Below, in pieces: positions 20,951-31,861 of a stretch of 64,000 nt of DNA; the stretch's first letter is position 1; every line of letters starts with the position of its first letter. This DNA is from Nemertoderma westbladi (Eukaryota > Xenacoelomorpha > Nemertodermatida > Nemertodermatidae). The notes under the pieces were generated by a model that saw only the letters and a list, made by a program, of their open reading frames with translations, had not been told where the DNA came from and did not search any database. Location: positions 1-64,000 of the forward strand of contig JAUCBJ010002640.1 in NCBI GenBank assembly GCA_032718475.1, written 5' to 3'. A program made the translations under genes and the position numbers.

Positions 20951-23056
20951 ATGGTTATACTTGATTTCATGTAATGCAAGTAAATATGTTGGCTAATAGA
21001 ACCCTTTTGAATGGGATCTTTAGAAAATTCATTAGATTCTTCCATAATATCAACAGAGGCACTTGCAATTGATAACATAACATTATCAATGCTGTCTTCT
21101 TTTTCCCTAGCATGAAATACATTATCCGAAAGAAAATGATTTTCATTTGTGTGATTCATCAGAATATGCACTAAATCGTTTGTCTCTGAATTAACATCTG
21201 TTTGTTTACCATATGCTTTTACCATCCCTTGTTCTAGAACTAATATTCTATCTGCACTCTGTAATTGTTTACTATCATTAGTTACCAAAATTATAGATGA
21301 ACATTTTGACATATATCCTACCAAACACTGCTCGAAAATGGTTCTTCCAACATTATTATCAAGTGATGAAAATGGATCATCTAGTATTTTAATATCAGCA
21401 TGTGAATATATGGCTCTGCACAAATTAATCCTTGCCTTCTGTCCACCAGATAGAGCTATCCCCTTTTCCCCAACAATAGTAAAGTCGCCATTGGGCATGG
21501 CTGCTATATCTGGTCTCAGTTCGCACATCTGTAAACTTATATCATACCATTCCTTCTCGAATTCTCTTTCAAATAAAATATTATCTCTTATTGTTCCACT
21601 AAATATCCAAGGGGATTGGGGGACATAGGCTACCTTTTCTGATAAAGTTACCGAACCATAAGTAACAGGAACTTCTCCTAAAATAGCTTGAAGCAAAGTT
21701 GTCTTCCCTGAACCAACTCGTCCAATAACAACTAACATTTCAGTGGCTTTCACTGATATACTGATGTTTCTGATAATTTCTACTCTGTCTAGGAAACCAG
21801 CAGATAAATTTGATAATAATATTTCACCAACATTGACATCTTCTTCTTTTATGTGCAATACTTCATACAAATTGTTATCATGAATTAAAAGGAATTTTCA
21901 AATCCTATGAAAGCTAATATATACTTCTGACATATTTCTTAATATGATACCTAAGCGATTACTTAAATGACATGAAAGATCAATAAGATACAGGCTGGTG
22001 AATACAGTTGTAGGATCTAAAACCCACCAAGACATGAGTAAAAAACAAAGGCCATGAAACCAACTAATGCATTCAAGCCTATCCAATAAAATGACCTCAA
22101 GTATAATATCTTAGAAATTTGATTGATTTCAAGGTCACGTAATTTTTTGATCAATAATATATATACTTCCTCCCAAATATTTATCTTAATAACAGTGATT
22201 CCATGTATGTATACATCTTATGTAATGAATATTCATCACTTATTTATACGAATTAAAATTAAAAACATTCAAAGATTGATGATAAATTCATCGATTTTTA
22301 TCTGACAATAAGGTGGCATTCATATCGTTATCTTAACATCTGCTACAGTGTGGATTTCGGTATGATTGGAATAAAGAACGAGTGAAGTTGAGTTATACTA
22401 AACTTAATACCTTTTCACTTGGAAGGAAAGTAAAGTAATGTACCAAATATTATATCTAACACAAAAACTATGTTCTAAAACTATATCTGATTACCAGAGA
22501 TTTGTACTAATATGGCCATCAAACGCAATATTGAATATTGATAGAATTATGGCTTTTTCTATAGTTGAATCAAAAATAATAAATAGCAAATTAAATTAAG
22601 AATAAAATAACGTAATAATATAATGCCCACAAAAAAACTTTTTTTACGTTTTTTACATCCATGATGAATGTTGATATCTCACGACCACAGCACAGTTTTC
22701 AAAACATACAACTCGTTTTTGCATGATAGATTAAGAAATTATTTTCTCCCAAATTCATTTACAATTAGTATTAGCATTCATAAACTGCAACATACCTTTT
22801 CCCAATTATAGCGAAGTTTTTCAAAGGCTCTTCTGGAATCCAAGCTCTGGGGAAGCGGTCGATAGAATGCATCTGGAGTCACAGGCTTCTTGTAATGACG
22901 AATTAGGAATGGAAATATGTAGAAATGCCATATCCGTAAGAGAGGATGTGTTGAGAGATAATGGTTAGGACGATTTATTGGTGGGATAAATAAGCGCCGT
23001 TCATCTTCCGTATTTCGAGACCAACACATTATCATATAGACTGTGTTACTGATCAC

Positions 23057-23652
23057 AGTAAAATGTGGTATCTTTAAATAGCAGGGAAACTTTAGTCAAG
23101 GCATTGGTTGGGTAACTTTGGACGACTTTATATATGTTAGGACTGTGTGGGACTGGTTTGGTAGATTTTAAGAATGCCACTAATAATTATTTTATGTTGT
23201 CAACACATAAGCAAGCATGAGCTATTTAGTATGTCATACTAAAGACAACTAAAACCATGAAGCTCAACTTTCCTGCAGCATGGGTTGTCGCTGAAGACCA
23301 TATAGCATATATGTTGTGACAAATATTAATAATTGGGCTAGCTTCTAAGTACATCGATATCATAGTTTATTTTCAACATAATATCATTATTATTCTGCAA
23401 TAGTGAATCTCGGGGGTTGAGTGATCAGATGTAAACTTGGTAAATATTAAAACCTAACACATGATAACTAACTCAGGCACACATGTGACTACTGACTAAC
23501 ATATGCGCATGTAATAACTAACACAGGCACACAATTGACTAACATATGCGCATGTGATAACTAATACATGTGCATATGTGACTAACACTTGTGAACATGA
23601 TAATTAACATGTGCACATGTATTACTAATGCATTCGCACAATAACATCATTT
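23057..23652. repeat. Intergenic stretch with degenerate 45-bp repeats
   Basis: From about 23455 to 23645 the motif ACTAACATATGCGCATGTGA recurs with variation four or five times. It is rich in alternating purine-pyrimidine (CACATGTGCATATG). No gene is seen. Confidence 0.45.
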
Positions 23653-23892
23653 ATGGAGAGCCAGCCAAGGAAAAAACATCAGAAAGAGTCCTTGAATGTA
23701 AAGGACAATGCTGAAATGCATGGACTTGGCAAACACAGTACATTGGGGATTACTGATTCCACTCATAACATATTTATGAATGGGGTCGACAAAGAGTGCT
23801 CTGAAGATGATATAATTAAGTTTCTTTCAGCTCTAGAAATATCAGTGATAAGAACAACCACAAGAGGTTATATTGAAAATATCGAGACATGA
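23653..23892 (+). CDS. Short open frame of unknown nature
   Basis: An 79-codon frame from ATG 23653 reads MESQPRKKHQKESLNVKDNA and ends YIENIET just before an AT-rich run (23890-24030). The second half (FMNGVDKECSEDDIIKFLSA) looks like real protein, and coding-like sequence seems to go on after 24040 in another frame. It is probably a fragment of an unidentified transposon protein rather than a host gene. There is no family assignment. Confidence 0.25.
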   Translation: MESQPRKKHQKESLNVKDNAEMHGLGKHSTLGITDSTHNIFMNGVDKECSEDDIIKFLSALEISVIRTTTRGYIENIET

Positions 23893-24689
23893 AAAATATT
23901 TTATATTTTATTTTATTTTATTTATTATTTTATATTTTATTTATTTATTTTAAAATATTTTATTTTTCGATATTTTTACTCTCGTTATTTTTACTCTCGA
24001 TATTTTTCAAGTCTCAATATTTTTCACCATTACCCCACAAGAATATATGGCAATGCCAAGAACATGCAAATTAACTATGAATATATTGATATACGGCTTA
24101 AATTTTTGCTACATGAATACAATGGGTGGATTGGACAATGAGACATCTATCATACTGTCAAAATACAGACCAAAATGGAGTCATATTAATTTCGTTAGGA
24201 AGAAGGTGCATGTAATACCTCTTGCCCTGCAAGCAACATGAACAGTTTTCCCCAACCTTGCCAAGAAAACAAATTTGCTATCCATAATAAAGAAAATTGA
24301 TGGAGAGACTCAACTAGGTGCCAACACAAAACCAGATCTCTAGACAATCCTTCCACTGATAAAAGGCAAGGCTGATGCTGGTAACAAAATCTGCCAATCT
24401 CTAGTTCCTCCTTAGTTGGAGACTGGAGATGTAGAGTTTAGGCGATGTAGATGTGCTGCTCAGGAAGCAGAATGCTGCTCGTATCGGGCCACATCTCGAA
24501 GACAAATGAAACCTCTGTTGGCTAAGCTTCAAAAAGAACTAACAGTATGGGTTTTATCATGTCTTATATGAGAGGAGAAAGTTCACAGCACAGTTTCTTG
24601 GGTGAGGTGTGATGGATACTTACTTAATCCATTGTTGAATTTGGCAACCAATGGGAGAAAGTCCTGGACATCCTCCAGGACAAGCACCA

Positions 24690-24845
24690 TTAGGCCAGCG
24701 CAGCACTCAGTTTCAGTTCGACCTCTTCTGCATCTTTGTTCGCCCAGTTTTGGGATACTACAGCCCTATTTGGTCCCCCTTTCTAGGTAAGGAGATACTA
24801 CTATTAGAACAAATTCAATGCAATTTCATGGTGACATGGCCAGGT
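24690..24845 (+). pseudogene. LINE reverse transcriptase scrap
   Basis: In one frame this reads FDLFCIFVRPVLGYYSPIWS followed by PFLGKEILLLEQIQCNF, which matches the thumb region of many LINE reverse transcriptases (VRPVLEYASPVWSP, then LLE.VQ). The flanks are frameshifted and not recognisable. It belongs to neither of the two main LINE families of this window as far as I can tell. Confidence 0.55.
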
Positions 24846-26379
24846 TGCATTGTAATGTAGATGGTATACTCCACTGCAGTAGCGCTCATCGTGGGGACTT
24901 ATGTCCTTTTGTTGTATTGTGTGATGGATTGTAGGCCACGGCCCCACAGCCAATTCCCTGGAGGTTACGACAGGTTACTACAGGTTACAACACTTGTGTG
25001 ACACCGTGTGTGGTGTGGTGTACTCGTCTACACCACAAGCCCCACTCTATAGTAATGTGTTGGGTTCGCTCCTGAATGCTGTTTGTGGTTGTTCGAGTAA
25101 TCTCACACTGCCTGCAAATGGTGGGCCAACAGTATCGGGATGGAGGTTGGCGCTGGTCTGCCCACACCTCCATAAATCACACCAGTCCAGTACATTGCTG
25201 CAGAAAACTGGCAACTCAAATAAAATCATATTCAAATGTACCGCTCTTCTTGCCTTTGTTTGTACTTTTTATTGAACATGTTGGTGGTGGTCTTAAAAGT
25301 TGTGTAAGATATATATAAATAATGTAAATCGGTAAATAAATAGTAGAGAACTGATGGATTGGAATGCGAATTGAACAACGTAAAACTAAATGGATGGCCA
25401 CAAACCATGAAAAAAAATGTATATTGGAAAATTACTTTTTATTCATGCTCGTTCTTAAAAATTTAGGAGACCATTCAGCATTAATGAGAAAAGTTCCAAA
25501 ATAAACAGGATTGATTGACCAACTGATTGATTGATAGTGGAATGCCTATATATAATTCACATAACTATTTAGTGTATGACAACAGCTGCAATAATTAATT
25601 ATAATATCAACGAATCGCAATAGTTCTCTAAGTAACAGCAAACCTGTTTCAGATCTGGTACCATGTGGCTCTCGTTTACTAATCTGTTTAGAATAGCATG
25701 CCACTGAAACATATCAATTTTCTTTAAAGATGAAAAGATGAATCAAGATTACCATATTCATGTTTTACGAAGTTGATTCGCATAGTAAAAGCAAATCAAA
25801 TGTTAAATTAATTTTCCGCAATGGAGATTATTAAATCGGCACTTATCAAGCAAAAGGGTCCCAAAATTAGTGTCCCTTTATTAGCGTTTTTTAATGCTGT
25901 TTTGGTATTTGGTAAACGTTCTAGAAAATTCGTAGATATGATTTTTTATGGTAGCTAGTGTTTTTTTTTACTAGCTAGTACTCATCCTGTATCGAGGCCC
26001 CATCGCAGAACCATGTTCTACCACTTCTTGGGATGTGAGACCATCGTCCAGTCTCCACTCATAACCAGTGATTCATTAGACGAATAGGCATTAAGGCAAT
26101 ACGTTGGAATTCTGTGATATATGGGTTCCTATTGAGGTAGACCGGATGTACTGCGAACTAAACATTCATTATGGTACGGAAAGTTACGAATTTCGTTGCA
26201 GATTCCGCCTTTTTTTGAACATGGGAAATCATGGCTCCAATGGAAGTAGTATGCACTACTGATGAGTGATGATGCGCATATGCATGTATCAGCTTATGCG
26301 TTACATTTACACCCCTTGGCAATTTAAATAGATTTTCTCAAGAGCTTTTCTTTTTTGGGGGGTTTTCATGGATTTATCA
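24846..26379. other. Intergenic stretch, no gene recognised
   Basis: Several overlapping frames of 60-90 codons exist around 24990-25320 on both strands, but none has a motif I recognise. The rest is AT-rich. Confidence 0.4.
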
Positions 26380-26640
26380 AAAAGACCAACACTAGAAGCA
26401 GCCTGAGAGAACAGCTAACTAGTTAATCAGCTAACTCTAGATCACGTAGGTGCTTGGCTGGATTTCCTCGTCTTCTGGAGCCGGTGGTGTTACTGTTACC
26501 ATCACCGCATTGTCAGTAAGATGATCTGCGCCCACGTTTATTCTGACCAGCACGCTGTGCTGGCACAGCATAAATTTGGTTGATCCTGCTGGTGGAAACT
26601 CAATTGCTGGAGGTACTCAATCTGTCTGCAGTATTAAAAG
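26380..26640 (-). pseudogene. Diverged RTE-like LINE fragment
   Basis: The plus strand AAAAGACCAACACTAGAAGC and the later GGATTTCCTCG, GGAGCC and CATCACC blocks follow the same order as in the minus-strand LINE copy at 3230-3420, with gaps and many changes. It is therefore an old fragment of the reverse transcriptase near the FADD motif. It abuts the left end of the hAT element at 26653. Confidence 0.6.
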
Positions 26641-26652
26641 TCAACGTAATTA

Positions 26653-29600
26653 CAACGGCGCAGCCAAGGGGGGGGGGGGGGGCTAAGGGGGCTCGAGCCC
26701 CCCCCCCCCCCCCCCCTTAACAGTAGGGCTTTAAGTAAGTAATTAAGTAAGTAAGTAATTAATTTATCACGGACAGACGGCCTGACGCTGACGGCTAAAA
26801 ATTACCTACAGTACCTAACTCACTAACTGTCTAATTGTGGTAGAGGTGTGTACTGTATGTAGCCTACCGTACGTGTACCAGTCTGCCAGTATTGCAGTCT
26901 GCAGTACACAGGTACAGTATGCTGGCATGACAGCAGTAAATGGCTGCAGTGGTACAGTGTACAATCATAGCATTTACAATTTTTTACAGTCAGACAGTAG
27001 GGCCTATCTGTAACAGTCTGCTAGTCAGCCAGCTGGCCAGTACCAGTACTGCAGTACAGTCAACAGTCAGTCAGTCATTGACTATAAGTAATAAATACTG
27101 CAGTATTATGCTGGACTGCTGGATATTGAAGCTGTACTACAGTCTGACAGTAATTATAGTGTAAATAATTGTTCAGATTAGAATATGCATGAAATATAAT
27201 ACTTTATTAAAAAATTAACTCCGGCAATATTTTTACTGGAGCCGGAGCAGGAGCCGGAGGTGCCAAAATGGCCGGAGCCAGAGGCCGGAGCTCCGATCGA
27301 GCCCTACTTAACAGTTTGTAACTCTGTAAAGCAATAGGTAATATTATTCTTAAACTGTAAACATTAATATTGTAGTTTTTTTCGAGTAGGCCTATATAAT
27401 TTAATTTGTTAAATATCTTTGATAGTAATGATAGTATTAAATATCTTTGATCGTATTGTATTGTATAAGACACTGAAGCATGAAGAGAACCCTTAAGGAT
27501 TATTTTGGTTTTATAGCGCGAGCGCCAACGGTGGAGAAGGTAACGCGAACTGACTTTGAGTATGGTGATGGTGATGTAGTGGAAGAGCCAGAAAAAAACA
27601 CGGGGAGTTTAGGACACCGTCAGGAAGGTGTGGTGGGAAGCCAATGTGTGGTGGGTGGCCAAGGTGTGCTGGGTACATGCACAGCAAATGATATTCCAAC
27701 TTTTATTAAGTTGCCTCGCACTGATGATACCATTAGTAATATAATAACTAATATTTGGGTCCCATCTAAAGACTACACATTTCCGAATCAGCATGAGGGA
27801 AAGATTAATCGATCATTCCAATATAAATGGCTGGAAGAGTTCAAGTGGATCGCATATAGTGGTTTATATGCTGGTGCTTATTGTAAATGGTGCGTTGCCT
27901 TTGCACCAGCTGAAGTTACAAGAACTTCACAAAAGCTAGGAAAGCTCGTTACAGTCCCTCTTAGCAAATATAAGGACGCCAAGGAAGTGTTGTATAAAAC
28001 CACAACAAGAAACAACATCATTTAGATTCTGCTTCAAAGGTTGATCATTTCCTCAGTGTACTCGAACAACAACAACTTGATGTGCATAATCTCCTCTCAG
28101 GGGAGCGCCAATGGCAGGTACTTGCAAACAGAATGAGATTGGAGCATATTATTCATGTGGTGGAATTTTGTGGCCGTCAAGAGCTACCCTTAAGAGGTCA
28201 TCGCGATCATGGCCCCTTCTCTATTGAACAACCCCAACATAACGATGGAGTGTTTAGATCAGCTATGCGATTGCGATTAGAAGTTGCTGATGCTGATGTA
28301 CAATCTCTTATGAGCAATGCACCAAGGAATGCTTCATATTTATCAGGTAGGCCTATATAAATATAATATTTTTATTTTTCAAACTGTAAAAAGTCGCCTA
28401 TAGCGTAGATTGCTTCTGTACTGCAGACTGCGCAGGTTTTTGCTTTGTATTCGAGTTATTGTTGAGTCATCAGGCCCGGGTTCGACCACCGGTGACTGCA
28501 ATTTTATTTATTTTTTTATTTCAGACGAAATTCAGAATGAACTTCTAAATTTAATGGGCGACCAAATTAGAGCTACTATCATAGAGGATGTGAAGAAAGC
28601 TAAGTTCTTTAGTGTCTTGGCTGATGAAACCACCGATAACAGCAAGCAATCAAAGCTTAGTTTATCTGTGAGATATGTTCTCTCAAATTGTATCCGAGAA
28701 GATTTCATAGGATTTATTGATGTAACTAGTACGATGGGTATGTCATTGTCAGAAACTATTGTCAATAACCTTTCGAAATTCGGGTTGGATTTGAACAAAC
28801 CGCGAGGTCAAGGGTATGATAGAGCGGGAAATATGAGCGGGCATGAAAAGGGTATTCAAGCCCGAATACAACAGGATTACCCTCTTGCTATGTATACCCA
28901 CTGTTGTAGCCACGTGTTAAATCTAGCAATTACAAAGGCTTCGAAAGTTCCCGCGATAAGGAATGCAAAGGGAACATTGCAGGAGGTTTGTGTATTTCTT
29001 TGTTCCAGATCGTCACAACCAGTGTCTTTGCTTAAGGACAACGTTGCAATGTTTTTACCTTCAGCAAGCCATAATCGTCTGAAACAACTGTGCGAGACGC
29101 GATGGGTTGAATGGCATGACTCTATTATTATATTCCTTGAACTGTACGAAGCTGTGGTAGAGACTCTTGATGACATACAAACAGGACCGTATTCAAGTGA
29201 AGCAGCAACGAAGGCAGGGCTTCTTTATAATGCAGTTTTGAAGCCTGATTTTATAATAGCATTGGCGACGATGGAGCGTACTTCATCCTTAGTTCTCCCA
29301 CTTTCGAAGGCCCTACAATCCATCAACCAAGATCTATTTGTTGCAAATGAATTGGTAACTGAAGTGATCCAAGTTCTGAAGGATGACCGAATAGATACAG
29401 CGAATGAGTTTAATGTTGTGTTTCGTAAGGCAAAGACCCTTTGTGATCAATTTAGTGTTGATATATCGATTCCCAGAAGAGCAGGACGACAGACACATCG
29501 TTCAAACTATTCCACTTCCAGGCCAGAGGAGTTCTTTCGTCTTGCCATATTTAACCCATACTTGGATTATTTAATTCAAGAATTAACTTCACGCTTCAAG

Positions 29601-30240
29601 GACCAACAGGAGCGTTGTGGTTTCCTCTGCTGTATCCTACCTCATAAGGTTATAGATAGCTATGATGTAGACAGTATTAAGAAAGTTATGGACGTATATA
29701 AAGAAGATATTGACTCCCCAGCCGTTGTAGAGTGTGAGTTGAAACGATGGCTCAATAAGTGGACTGGCTCTGCCGCAAGTAAAGCTCCATCCAATGCCTT
29801 GGACGCCTTGGAAAGTTGCAATCAAGAAATGTATCCAAACGTCTACATTCTTTTAACTATAATGGCTACACTCCCTGTGACTACAGCCACAGCTGAATGA
29901 ACCTTTAGTACTTTGAGAAGACTCAAGACGTATCTGAGGTCAACCATGGGAGAAGACCGCTTGACTGCTTTGGCACTTCTGGCCGTTCATCGGAAACGAG
30001 AAATTGATAGCAAAAAACTAATCCAATCGTTTGCTGCATGCCACAGTAGAAGAATGGATTTCGTCCTATAATGAGGTTGATTTGTTTGAATATTGTATAC
30101 CTAATGAATGCTAGTTTGTTAGTGAATAATTTAGTTGAATGTTAGTTGAATTATTCAATAACTTTTTAAATTTTCCCGCTTCCACTTGAGCCCCCCCCCC
30201 CCCCCCCCCCCCCCTTAACCAAATTCTGGCTGCGCCGTTG
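26653..30240 (+). mobile_element. hAT element carrying its own transposase gene
   Basis: The left end CAACGGCGCAGCCA (26653) and right end TGGCTGCGCCGTTG (30240) are inverted repeats, and the element is flanked by a perfect 8-bp duplication CGTAATTA (26645-26652 and 30241-30248). Inside each end lies a long homopolymer: G15 then C19 at 26668-26716, and C24 at 30191-30214. The only gene is the transposase at 27480-30071. Between 26730 and 27200 there is a CAGTAC-rich, low-complexity leader. This is the only DNA transposon in the window with a coding region. Confidence 0.9.
27480..30071 (+). pseudogene. hAT transposase (ZMYM1-like group), one frameshift and one stop
   Basis: The start is ATG 27480. 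The N-terminal part has a TTF-type zinc finger region (SFQYKWLEEFKWIAYSG, then GAYCKWCVAF). A frameshift near 28000 separates it from 28016-28346. A GT-AG intron, 28347-28524, joins NASYLS to DEIQNELLNLMG in phase 1. The catalytic core shows VLADETTDNSKQSKLS, GQGYDRAGNMSG and THCCSHVLNLAI, then CETRWVEWHDS. The dimerisation region at the C-terminus (MATLPVTTATAE, then TFSTLRRLKTYLRSTM) is cut by TGA at 29898-29900, where relatives have Arg (AERSF or AERTF), consistent with CGA to TGA. It ends at 30071. Only two lesions in about 730 codons suggest recent death. Confidence 0.88.
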
Positions 30241-30276
30241 CGTAATTATACAATGTATATGTTTGAACCAGATAGA

Positions 30277-30430
30277 GGGGGGGGGGGGGGGGAACTTTCG
30301 ACACAATCCAAATTCACCCTTCTCCAGAGGAAAATCGAAGCAAATAACAGCTGAATACTTCCAAAAATATATCCTGTTCTTGAGACGAGACATTAATTCG
30401 CCGAGGTGGGATTTGAAGTTAAGTTGTGAA
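30277..30430 (+). repeat. G-run-led dispersed repeat
   Basis: A G16 run (30277-30292) is followed by AACTTTCGACACAATCC, CTCCAGAGGAAAATCG and GCAAATAACAGCTGAATACT. The same order (G23, AACTGGACGCAA, CTCCAGGGGAAATTGG, GCAAATAACAGATGATACT) is seen at 50898-51010, and a related end at 49275-49320. It is a repeat family of unknown type. Confidence 0.5.
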
Positions 30431-30594
30431 GTGAACTCCCTAATAAATAAGAATTGAAATTAAAGTAGTAGTAATTTATTGACAATAATTTCAATAATTA
30501 TATATGAACAATAATAATTATTATTCAGAAAAACAAATAGGCACAATCAACGCCCAATTAAATTTCAATAAACAATACAATGGTTAATACTTAA

Positions 30595-31299
30595 CCCTAT
30601 TAGTACCGGGCTATAAAATGTTGTACAAATACCAAGTTTGAGATGTCTAGTTCGATAATTATATTTTCCATTGAATTCAGAACAGCCATAAACCTCTTAA
30701 AACGCAAGAAATAAATTGTCACAAGCAATTTTGTATATTGAATGGATTTTCAAAATTTCGTGCTAGCACCAAAATTTGCACACAGCACCGAAAAATACAA
30801 GTTCGATACGCTTGGTGCAACTCGTATATATTTCATCGAATCCAGAACCCCAAAAAACCCCAATTGCGTAAAAAACAAGTTTCAAACAATCAATTTACAA
30901 AATTGACTTATTTCAAAATTTAGTGCTGGCACCAAAATTTGGCACCCATCGAAAGAAACAAGTTTGAAATTTCTAAATCAATTTATATGAATTCCATCCA
31001 ATTTCTAACACCAAAAAACCGGTGTAAATAAAAAATAGAGATGTTACAATTCATATTTAATGAAATGTAATTTTCAAAAAACGTCTCAAAAAAAGTGCCA
31101 AAAGTAGGGTTAAAAAATGGTGCTATAACTCGAAAAGTACCCAATATTTTTGAAAACGGTTTTCACTACCGTGAAGACAATAGATTTTTAGGAAAAGTCA
31201 TAAAATTTCAGATTCCCAACTGCGTTTGTTTCAGAATTATAATAAAAAAACCACGGGAGGGGTCATATTGACCCCCCCCCCCCCCCGGGTTTAATAGGG
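30595..31299. mobile_element. TTAA-flanked non-autonomous element (piggyBac-like)
   Basis: The ends are CCCTATTAGTACCGGG (30595) and CCCGGGTTTAATAGGG (to 31299), flanked on both sides by TTAA (30591-30594 and 31300-31303). TTAA duplication with CCC-starting ends is the hallmark of piggyBac elements. The 705-bp interior has no ORF. It holds two repeats of a CACCAAAATTTG block and a C15 run (31272-31286) next to the right end. Confidence 0.7.
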
Positions 31300-31378
31300 T
31301 TAAATGTTAATATAGTAAATCCTTAGTTATATAGTTTCATAACATTATATATATACACGAAGTGGGGACTTCGCGCAG

Positions 31379-31861
31379 CACGAAGTTGGCAGAGCCTTAG
31401 CGAATTGACACTGTTAGGGGGTAGGTCAATTTATGCAAATAGTCACGTTGGCCCTCTAGCGGCAGACTGGAGAACTGCAGATGGATTCGCCTCCTTTGAA
31501 AGTCACAGCTAATGGTCTAATACATATCTGCCAAGTTTCAGCTTAAACGGATTAAAAGCAAAGAAATGGGAGGGCATTTAATGTTTAGACATGTGGCCCT
31601 CTAGCGGGAGACCATTGCACTGATGGTGTCTGAAAGTCTCTCAAAAATCTCAACTTTTGCTCATATTGATACCTACAAATTTTCAACTTGGCAGCTTTAA
31701 ATCCGACAAAGTTATTAGCATGTCAAAATCGTAACGACGACGACGACGACAACGATGACGACAACGACGACGACGACGACAACGACGACGACGACAACTA
31801 TTTGCATAAATTGACCCACCCCCTAACAGTGTCAATTCGCTAAGGCTCCGCCAACTTCGTG
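31379..31861. mobile_element. Element with 65-bp terminal inverted repeats and GAC microsatellite
   Basis: The arms 31379-31443 and 31797-31861 are inverted copies with three or four mismatches (CACGAAGTTGGC to CAAATAGT). Between them lie two GGCCCTCTAGCGG blocks (about 31450 and 31590) and a (GAC)n run at 31734-31797. No ORF and no clear target duplication are seen. The right arm overlaps the 3' end of the decayed LINE on the minus strand. Confidence 0.65.

Larger units (their letters stand above)
16618..23035 (-). pseudogene. ABCC-family (MRP-like) ABC transporter, disrupted
   Basis: The first exon (ATG 23035 to 22796, donor GTATGT) encodes the cytosolic start (NRPNHYLSTHPLLRIWHFY, then PFLIRHYKKP). 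A second coding block from about 22109 gives the last helices of membrane domain 1. NBD1 (21870-20990) has Walker A GRVGSGKT, Q-loop VPQSPWIF, signature LSGGQKARINL and Walker B IKILDDPFSSLD, but VTND where ABCC proteins have VTH. Membrane domain 2 and NBD2 follow (18533-16618) with GRTGAGKTS, FSTGQQQLLCLGRAIL, IILMDEATASID and IIAHR. Breaks: TGA at 21898-21900, TGA at 17143-17145, a one-base loss near 22020, a 2.4-kb hAT-like insertion at 18534-20950, an inverted duplication at 18187-18407, and most of membrane domain 1 missing. Family certain; closest to short ABCC4-like members by inference. Confidence 0.88.
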
